From contig DAOVRI010000127.1 of NCBI GenBank assembly GCA_030628245.1, forward strand, positions 1 through 5,289: DNA of 5,289 bases, read 5' to 3'. The position numbers and the translations under genes were made by a program. The notes beneath the pieces were generated by a model. That model had not been told where the DNA came from. It worked only from the letters and a program-made list of their open reading frames with translations, and made no database searches. The stretch comes from Dehalococcoidales bacterium. Lineage in GTDB: Bacteria; Chloroflexota; Dehalococcoidia; Dehalococcoidales; RBG-16-60-22. This document shows, piece by piece, positions 1 through 4,533 of this stretch. Every line of letters starts with the position of its first letter. Position 1 is the first letter of the stretch.

Positions 1-270
1 AAAGCCTTTGAAAAGGGGGCTGACGGCGTCCTCGTCTGCGGCTGACATATCGGTGAATGTCATTACCTGGATGGTAATAAGAAGACAGCCCGCCGCATAC
101 CCCTGCTGAAGAAAATGCTCTCCCAGCTTGGGATTGAAGACGAGCGGGTACGTTTGAACTGGGTATCAGCATCAGAGGGAGACCGCTTTGCCACCATCGT
201 TAATGAGATGACGGAAAAAATAAGGCAACTGGGACCTTTTAATCGTAACGGAGGTGGTGACAATGGCTAA
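1..270 (+). CDS. mvhD: MvhD-type hydrogenase iron-sulfur subunit, 3' end, probable selenoprotein
   Basis: This is the C-terminal 89 residues of an MvhD/VhuD-family [2Fe-2S] subunit, which carries electrons between the MvhAG hydrogenase and HdrA. Frame 1 is open to TAA at 268-270 except for one TGA at 43-45. The residues around it read GADGVLVCG-(TGA)-HIGECHY, then a GN, matching the family motif GADGVxVxGCHxGDCHYxxGN with TGA in place of the first Cys of CHxGDC. Further on, RVRLNWVSASEGDRFA is the family's usual C-terminal segment. Read as selenocysteine (visible residue 15), the protein is intact, and Sec is known in VhuD of Methanococcus. The 5' end lies outside the window, so a stand-alone MvhD cannot be distinguished from an HdrA-MvhD fusion. 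The last 8 bases overlap the mvhG start (ATGGCTAA), which implies translational coupling. Alternatives are a nonsense mutation or a base error, made less likely by the intact downstream frame and the hairpin after TGA. Confidence 0.88.
43..45 (+). other. In-frame TGA, predicted selenocysteine codon
   Basis: TGA lies in the mvhD frame with strong homology on both sides (VLVCG before, HIGECHY after). It occupies the position where MvhD proteins have a conserved Cys, probably an iron-sulfur ligand. A candidate SECIS hairpin starts 12 bases downstream. Substitution of Cys by Sec at a conserved redox or metal site is the standard signature of a bacterial selenoprotein. Whether the genome has selA, selB, selC and selD cannot be seen here. 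Confidence 0.82.
58..87 (+). promoter_or_regulatory. Putative bacterial SECIS element in mvhD
   Basis: The upper stem is ATTACC (62-67) paired with GGTAAT (73-78), six Watson-Crick pairs, with the five-base loop TGGAT (68-72). The lower stem is TGTC (58-61) paired with GACA (84-87), with a five-base bulge (79-83) on the 3' side. The loop begins 22 bases after the TGA, and a G is its second base. This fits the usual bacterial SECIS rules: a short apical loop with G in the first two positions, about 16-37 bases downstream of UGA, inside the coding sequence. It would be bound by SelB. The fold was paired by hand and no energy was calculated. Confidence 0.7.
250..255 (+). promoter_or_regulatory. 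Ribosome binding site of mvhG (GGAGGT)
   Basis: GGAGGT ends seven bases before ATG 263. This decides the start: the in-frame GTG at 254 lies within the Shine-Dalgarno site itself and has none of its own, so ATG 263 is preferred. The site lies inside the end of mvhD. Confidence 0.85.
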
Positions 271-1216
271 ACCAAAACTGGCTCTGTACTGGGCGGCTTC
301 CTGCGGCGGCTGCGATGTGGCTGTCCTCGATACCAATGAGAAGATACTGGATATTGCCAACCTGGTCGACATAGTGTTCTGGCCAATCGCCGTGGATTTC
401 AAATACCACCACGTCAGGGCTATGGAAGACAAGAGCATTGATTTATGCCTCTTCAACGGAGCTGTCAGAAGCACCGAGCAGGCAGAGATTGCCAGGCTGC
501 TCCGTGATAAGTCCAAGGTGATGGTAGCCTTCGGCGCCTGTGCCTGCTTCGGCGGTATACCGGCGCTGGCCAATTTTACCAACCGTGATGGAATATTCCA
601 GCGGGCTTACATTGAAGCGCCGTCAAACGCCAATGCTGATGGTACTTTTCCCCAGACCCTGACCAAGGTTCCTGAGGGCGAGCTGGAACTGCCCGAATTA
701 TTCGACACGGTGCTGACGCTGGCACAGGTAGTCGATGTGGAATACTTCGTCCCCGGCTGCCCGCCGCCGGTAGACCTTATCCTGAAGGTGGTAGACCTCT
801 TCGCCAGTGGTCAGTTACCTCCAGTAGGCTCGGTGATTGCTTCAGACAAGACGCTTTGCGACGAGTGTAAACGTGTTAAAGAGGAAAAGAAGATAACCAG
901 GCTTTACCGACCCCACGAGATTATCCCTGACCCCGAGAAATGCCTGCTGGAGCAGGGCATAATCTGTTGTGGTCCCGTTACACGTGGTGGCTGTGGTTTA
1001 CGCTGTATTGAAGCCAATATGCCCTGCCGCGGCTGCTTCGGGCCACCACCGGGGGTAGTTGACCAGGGTGCCAAGCTGGTCAGTGCTATCGCCTCTATCT
1101 ATCAAGGCGATAGCGAAGAGGAGATTGCCAGGATGGTAGATGAGGTGCTCGACCCGGCCGGTACTTTTTATAGATTCGGATTGGCGGATTCAATGCTAAA
1201 GAGAAAACGCCTCTAA
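263..1216 (+). CDS. mvhG: Group 3c [NiFe]-hydrogenase small subunit (MvhG/VhuG)
   Basis: This 317-residue iron-sulfur subunit pairs with MvhA and relays electrons from the Ni-Fe site towards MvhD; it is cytoplasmic. No Tat signal peptide is present, as expected for group 3. The N-terminal domain supplies the proximal [4Fe-4S] ligands: CGGC (C14, C17), GACACFGG (C93 and/or C95) and PGCPPP (C166). The cysteine-rich C-terminal part holds CDEC (C199, C202), then C227, C235/C236, C244, C248, C255 and C258. The stretches RPHEIIPDPEKCLLEQGIIC and NMPCRGCFGPPPG are typical of MvhG and should bind the medial and distal clusters. Length is normal for the family. The start ATG overlaps the stop of mvhD, and mvhA follows after 23 bases, so the three subunits are surely one operon. 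The ICC pair at 235-236 adds one cysteine beyond the usual set and is probably unimportant. Confidence 0.95.
   Translation: MAKPKLALYWAASCGGCDVAVLDTNEKILDIANLVDIVFWPIAVDFKYHHVRAMEDKSIDLCLFNGAVRSTEQAEIARLLRDKSKVMVAFGACACFGGIPALANFTNRDGIFQRAYIEAPSNANADGTFPQTLTKVPEGELELPELFDTVLTLAQVVDVEYFVPGCPPPVDLILKVVDLFASGQLPPVGSVIASDKTLCDECKRVKEEKKITRLYRPHEIIPDPEKCLLEQGIICCGPVTRGGCGLRCIEANMPCRGCFGPPPGVVDQGAKLVSAIASIYQGDSEEEIARMVDEVLDPAGTFYRFGLADSMLKRKRL
1085..1114 (+). repeat. Perfect 9-bp inverted repeat within mvhG
   Basis: GCTATCGCC (1085-1093) and GGCGATAGC (1106-1114) are exact reverse complements separated by a 12-base loop (1094-1105). In RNA this would be a stable hairpin about 100 bases before the mvhG stop. 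No T-run follows, so it is not an intrinsic terminator. It may be a chance product of codon choice. Confidence 0.6.
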
Positions 1217-1226
1217 CAGCCTCAGA

Positions 1227-1232
1227 AGGAGG
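1227..1232 (+). promoter_or_regulatory. Ribosome binding site of mvhA (AGGAGG)
   Basis: A full-consensus AGGAGG lies seven bases before the GTG at 1240. It supports this non-ATG start, which also gives the conserved N-terminus MKKITIDPITRLEGHG. Confidence 0.9.
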
Positions 1233-1239
1233 GCATAGA

Positions 1240-2703
1240 GTGAAAAAAATTACTATTGACCCGATAACCAGGCTTGAGGGACATGGCAAGATAGAGATAT
1301 TCCTCAATGATGAGGGGGATGTCGAGAACGCTTATCTCCAGATACCTGAGCTTCGCGGTTTTGAGAAATTCTGCGAGGGAAGACCGGTTGAGGAGATGCC
1401 CCGGATAGTCACTCGAATCTGCGGGGTCTGCCCCGGTGCCCACCACATAGCATCTACTAAAGCTACTGACGCTGTTTACCATGTGGACCCTCCGCCAGCC
1501 GCCAGGAAATTGAGGGAATTATTCTACTGCGCCCATATGATTCACTCCCACGTTGCGCACTTCTATACCCTGGCTGCCCCCGACTTTGTCCTGGGACCTA
1601 TGAGTGACCCTGCCGAGAGGAACATTCTGGGGTTAGTAGCTAAGGTGGGGCTGGAAGTCGGCGGTGAAGTAATAAAACATCGTGCTTATGCCCAGGATAT
1701 TCAGGCGGTTATCGGGGGTAAGGCGACTCATCCTGTCTGCGGTTTGCCGGGAGGCATGAGCAAACCAATTACCGGAGAGGACCGGAAAGACTTCGAGGAG
1801 AAAGCCAAATCACTGGTAGAATTCGGCAAATTCGGCCTTAAACTGTTCGACGACCTCGTACTGGCTAACAAGGAATACTTAGAACTGATAACCGGTGACA
1901 TCTATACTATGAATAGTCACTACATGGGCATGGTTGATGGCGACAACAAGGTGAACTTCTACGAAGGCGACCTCCGCGTGGTTGACCCGTCAGGTAAAGA
2001 GGTCGCCAAATTCAAACCAGATGAATACCTCGACCATATAGCTGAGCACACTGAGCCCTGGTCTTATCTAAAATTCCCCTTTTTGAAAAAGGTCGGCTGG
2101 AAGGGGCTGGTAGACGGCAAGGACAGCGGGGTTTTTCGGGTGAACTCGCTGGCCCGACTAAACGTGGCTGAGGGCATGGCAACGCCTCTCGCTCAAGCCG
2201 AGTATGAGAGGATGTTTGAGACATTAGGGGGCAAGCCGGTGCACGCGACACTGGCGTTCCACTGGGCAAGGCTAATTGAGATATTATACGCCGCCGAGCG
2301 TCTCCTGGAGCTCTGCCAGGATAATGAGATTACCAGTCCTGAGGTTAGAACCATCCCAACCGCCACTCCCGATGAGGGAGTCGGTGTTATCGAAGCTCCT
2401 CGTGGTGTCCTGATACATCACTATCAAACCGATGATAGGGGTATTATTGAGAAGGTGAACCTGATTGTCGCTACGGTAATGAATAACCCGGCGATGAATA
2501 TGTCGGTCAGGAGGGCAGCCCAGAGTTTGATTAAGAAGGGTCAGGTAGCATCAGAAGGACTGCTAAATATGGTGGAGATGGCATTTCGTGCCTATGACCC
2601 CTGTATGGCCTGTGCTACTCATGCCCTGCCGGGACAGATGCCGCTCGAGGTAGTCATTTACAATTATAAGAGAGAAGTTATCGAACGGTTCAGTCGATTA
2701 TAG
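1240..2703 (+). CDS. mvhA: Group 3c [NiFe]-hydrogenase large subunit (MvhA/VhuA)
   Basis: This 487-residue catalytic subunit carries the Ni-Fe(CN)2CO site that splits or forms H2. The N-terminus DPITRLEGHGKIEI is the family signature. The L1 nickel motif is RICGVCPGAH (C61 and C64, with R59 and H68), and the L2 motif is DPCMACATH (C455, C458, H461). Both nickel-binding pairs are cysteines (TGT codons in L2), so this is a standard [NiFe] and not a [NiFeSe] enzyme. After H461 comes a 26-residue tail beginning ALPGQMPLEV, which the maturation protease should remove, leaving a 461-residue mature form. The segment KATHPVCGLPGG is also typical of the Mvh/Vhu/Frh-like group. The GTG start is backed by a strong Shine-Dalgarno site. 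The next gene, the protease, starts 4 bases after the TAG stop. Its partners are MvhG and MvhD; the soluble complex usually docks on HdrABC. Confidence 0.96.
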   Translation: MKKITIDPITRLEGHGKIEIFLNDEGDVENAYLQIPELRGFEKFCEGRPVEEMPRIVTRICGVCPGAHHIASTKATDAVYHVDPPPAARKLRELFYCAHMIHSHVAHFYTLAAPDFVLGPMSDPAERNILGLVAKVGLEVGGEVIKHRAYAQDIQAVIGGKATHPVCGLPGGMSKPITGEDRKDFEEKAKSLVEFGKFGLKLFDDLVLANKEYLELITGDIYTMNSHYMGMVDGDNKVNFYEGDLRVVDPSGKEVAKFKPDEYLDHIAEHTEPWSYLKFPFLKKVGWKGLVDGKDSGVFRVNSLARLNVAEGMATPLAQAEYERMFETLGGKPVHATLAFHWARLIEILYAAERLLELCQDNEITSPEVRTIPTATPDEGVGVIEAPRGVLIHHYQTDDRGIIEKVNLIVATVMNNPAMNMSVRRAAQSLIKKGQVASEGLLNMVEMAFRAYDPCMACATHALPGQMPLEVVIYNYKREVIERFSRL

Positions 2704-2707
2704 ATTT

Positions 2708-3193
2708 ATGAGAAATGATAACATTAAAACACTCATTTTAGGACTCGGTAATCCGATTTTACGTGATGATGGTGTTGGCTGCCATGTGGCGATGGCTCTA
2801 AAAGAAAGACTTCAAGAGCCGGAAGTAGATGTACTGGAAGCCAGTATTGCCGGACTGGATTTCCTGGACCTGCTGACTCGCTATGATAAAGTCATTATTA
2901 TCGATGCCATCCAGACTGGTGAAGGCACGCCGGGTCAAATATACCGGCTTGACCTGGGGGCTTTTAATGCGACCAGGCACGCTGCCTCGCCCCATGATGT
3001 TAATTTCGCTACCGCACTTGAGCTTGGCAATAAGCTTGGTCTGGCTCTGCCATCTCAGATCGATATCTTTGCTGTTGAGGTGGCAGATACAAGCTGTTTT
3101 GGTGAGGAATGTACGCCTGAAGTGACCGAGGCGATCCCTCTTTGTGTTGAAATGATTGTTCAGGAGTTGAGAAGCATAACGCCAAAAACATAA
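2708..3193 (+). CDS. Hydrogenase maturation protease (HycI/HyaD/FrhD family, M52)
   Basis: This 161-residue endopeptidase trims the C-terminal tail of the hydrogenase large subunit once nickel is inserted. The N-terminus has the family signature LGLGNPILRDDGVG. The three metal-sensing residues known from E. coli HybD (Glu16, Asp62, His93) have plausible counterparts in D21 (DDGVG), D66 (IIIDAIQ) and H96 (ASPHDV). Glu to Asp at the first position is common in the family. Length is normal. It starts 4 bases after mvhA stops. No convincing Shine-Dalgarno site precedes ATG 2708, so translation probably depends on ribosomes finishing mvhA. Its clear target is the MvhA tail encoded just upstream. 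The exact subfamily name (HycI, HyaD, FrhD) cannot be fixed by eye, so no symbol is given. Confidence 0.93.
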   Translation: MRNDNIKTLILGLGNPILRDDGVGCHVAMALKERLQEPEVDVLEASIAGLDFLDLLTRYDKVIIIDAIQTGEGTPGQIYRLDLGAFNATRHAASPHDVNFATALELGNKLGLALPSQIDIFAVEVADTSCFGEECTPEVTEAIPLCVEMIVQELRSITPKT

Positions 3194-3212
3194 AAGCCAT
3201 CAGAGTGAAATT

Positions 3213-3938
3213 ATGAATAAGGTTACTTTCAGGCCGTTCATCATGCCCCTGCTCCTGGTATTCTGTACTCTATTCTACTATTTCGGAGAATTAGTAGACT
3301 GGGCAGCGTGGGATGCCTTACGCAGTAACTTCTTTTACGGCGTGCACGACATACATCGCCTGTTGTTTCTGGCTCCCATAGTCTATGCCGGTTATACCGC
3401 CAGAGTCAAGGGAGCGCTGATTGTTACCATAGTTGCCTTCGTTATCTTCTTACCACGCGCTTTCTTCATATCCCTCTATCCCGACCCGTTGCTCAGGATG
3501 ATGCTTTTCGTCATCTTCGCCGGCGTAATCGGTGCCCTCGTCGGAACCATACGAAATCAGACGATAAGGTCCCAGCAGCTGGAAGCCATGTTAACCATCA
3601 AGAGAGACAAGCTGTTAAAAATCGTGGATGGAATGGCAGACGGCATCGTAATCACCGGTCCGGATTACAGGATACGGTTCATGAATACAAAAATGGTGGA
3701 GTTTTTCGGTGAGGGTACCGGCCTCACCTGCTACAAACACCTGCGTAATCTTGACGCCCCGTGTCAGCAGGAATGCCATATACCAGACGTAATTAATAAT
3801 GAGGAAATTAATAGGTGGGAATGCAGCTTTCCAGATGGCAAAATCTACGAAATAGTGGCGGCACCCTACGTTGATGCCGACGGTACAGTTTGTCAGATTT
3901 CTATATTCAGGGACATCACACAGCGCAAGAAAATCTAA
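3213..3938 (+). CDS. Membrane-anchored PAS-domain protein without output domain
   Basis: This 241-residue protein appears to be a stand-alone sensor. The N-terminal half has about four hydrophobic segments (roughly residues 8-27, 47-62, 66-88, 94-113), like the membrane modules of many bacterial sensor kinases. A polar helical linker (114-133) leads into a PAS domain (about 134-238), recognised from LLKIVDGMADGIVITGPDY, IRFMNTKMVEFFG and the closing IFRDITQRKK. The PAS core has cysteines C173, C184 and C188 (C-x10-C-x3-C) plus C204 and C227. DITQRK normally joins PAS to a histidine kinase, yet TAA follows one residue later and no kinase homology was seen downstream in any frame. It starts 19 bases after the protease gene, with only a weak GAGTG site upstream, and could be the operon's last gene. 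Ligand and output are unknown; redox or metal sensing is a guess from the cysteines. Confidence 0.8.
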   Translation: MNKVTFRPFIMPLLLVFCTLFYYFGELVDWAAWDALRSNFFYGVHDIHRLLFLAPIVYAGYTARVKGALIVTIVAFVIFLPRAFFISLYPDPLLRMMLFVIFAGVIGALVGTIRNQTIRSQQLEAMLTIKRDKLLKIVDGMADGIVITGPDYRIRFMNTKMVEFFGEGTGLTCYKHLRNLDAPCQQECHIPDVINNEEINRWECSFPDGKIYEIVAAPYVDADGTVCQISIFRDITQRKKI

Positions 3939-3992
3939 AATTGGAACTTATTGGGCTCATCTGCGCAGTTCGTTTGGCTTTTCCGTATGATA

Positions 3993-3998
3993 TATAAT
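3993..3998 (+). promoter_or_regulatory. Possible promoter -10 (TATAAT) for the small membrane protein gene
   Basis: A consensus TATAAT lies 45 bases before ATG 4043, in the 104-base gap after the PAS gene. The -35 region is poor (TTCGTT at 3969-3974 with an 18-base gap, or TCGTTT with 17), so this rests mainly on the -10. The gap is otherwise featureless; no terminator hairpin for the upstream gene was found. Confidence 0.35.
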
Positions 3999-4030
3999 GC
4001 GAATATAGTGCAACGGTAAGAAAATCCAGC

Positions 4031-4034
4031 GGAG
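4031..4034 (+). promoter_or_regulatory. Ribosome binding site (GGAG) of the PLDc_N-like gene
   Basis: GGAG sits eight bases before ATG 4043, supporting that start and showing that the short gene is probably translated. Confidence 0.65.
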
Positions 4035-4042
4035 TAAGCAAC

Positions 4043-4285
4043 ATGACTCTGGAATGGATCCTGAGGATTGTCCTTTTTGGTATAGTTCATTGGATACTGG
4101 CTGGAGTCATGCTGCATGACCTAGCATACAGGAAAAGGGTATTCGGGGGGCGCAAGCCGCCATGGGCGATAGTAATACTAATAATTCCTTGCTTCGGCTC
4201 AATACTGTACTTGCTGTTCCACCCTCAAATCCTAAATCCGGATTATTCCCGTAATGAGCGCAACCGAGATAAGCGCGAGAAATGA
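4043..4285 (+). CDS. Small two-helix membrane protein, PLDc_N-like
   Basis: This 80-residue protein has two transmembrane helices (about 4-25 and 40-60) joined by a basic loop containing YRKRVFGGRK, and a charged tail with many Arg, Lys and Glu residues. The pattern LHDLAYR followed by PPWAIVILIIPCFGSILYLLF resembles the PLDc_N (phospholipase D-nuclease N-terminal) module, in which a W/P-rich second helix ends with a G-x-x-x-Y-L segment. Such short proteins occur alone in many bacteria and have no defined function. The first basic loop and the C-terminal tail probably lie on the cytoplasmic side if the positive-inside rule holds, but the topology is ambiguous. It has a GGAG site and possibly its own promoter, so it need not belong to the hydrogenase operon. 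TGA is followed directly by TAA in frame. Confidence 0.7.
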   Translation: MTLEWILRIVLFGIVHWILAGVMLHDLAYRKRVFGGRKPPWAIVILIIPCFGSILYLLFHPQILNPDYSRNERNRDKREK

Positions 4286-4338
4286 TAAATACCTAAATAT
4301 TATATTGTGAATATTATGACCCTGCTTTCAAGTACTGG
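4286..4338 (+). other. Short AT-rich spacer between convergent genes
   Basis: These 53 bases separate the stop codons of two converging genes. They contain an 8-base direct repeat AATATTAT (4296-4303 and 4310-4317); its AATATT core is self-complementary, so a weak AT hairpin is possible. No GC-rich stem with a T-run, and so no clear intrinsic terminator, was found. Confidence 0.5.
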
Positions 4339-4533
4339 TTACCATTTTTCCTGTGCCAGTCTGGCAATAAGCCACTTCTTCAGCCGCTCATCCAGCTTAC
4401 CGACCCATGATTCTATCTTGCGAATGTCCCCGCTGGCGATGGCCATTTTCTCTTCCGCAGTCAAATCATATTCTTCCAGTGCTCCAGCAGGGTTCTCGGC
4501 CAGTCGGGCAAAAAAGGCGTTGTCCTGAGTAGC
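4339..4533 (-). other. C-terminal extension of the FdhA-like protein
   Basis: This stretch encodes the last 64 residues (visible residues 253-316) after the molybdopterin-binding domain. The pattern F-x2-RLAENP-x2-AL-x2-YDLT-x-EE, then A-SGD-x3-IE-x-WVG-L, looks like a small helical module. It resembles the helical fold of LigA-type (protocatechuate dioxygenase small subunit) and related short domains, in which N-P-x2-AL-x2-Y is followed by a T/S-x-EE helix start and a GD turn. This likeness is judged by eye, and no role in electron transfer is evident: it has no cysteines. Confidence 0.5.

Noticed and set aside
43..45. TGA as a nonsense mutation making mvhD a pseudogene
   Set aside because: The downstream frame is intact and conserved to its normal end, the codon replaces a conserved Cys, and a SECIS-like hairpin follows. 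An error or mutation remains possible but is less likely.
254..262. GTG 254 as the mvhG start, adding three residues
   Set aside because: It falls inside the GGAGGT Shine-Dalgarno site, which is well placed for ATG 263.
63..263. Minus-strand ORF of 66 codons opposite the mvhD end
   Set aside because: It is a shadow of mvhD. The plus-strand frame has clear MvhD homology and the minus-strand product has no recognisable features.
172..582. Minus-strand ORF of 136 codons opposite mvhG
   Set aside because: It lies opposite a gene with strong conserved motifs, and its own product shows no domain or credible ribosome site.
2078..2092. Palindrome CCTTTTTGAAAAAGG as a terminator or operator
   Set aside because: It lies within mvhA and encodes the in-frame residues PFLKK. 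The loop would be tiny and the stem AT-rich, so it is probably incidental.
4296..4317. AATATT repeats as a terminator for the convergent genes
   Set aside because: Any stem would be short and all A-T, with no T-run, so it is too weak to call.
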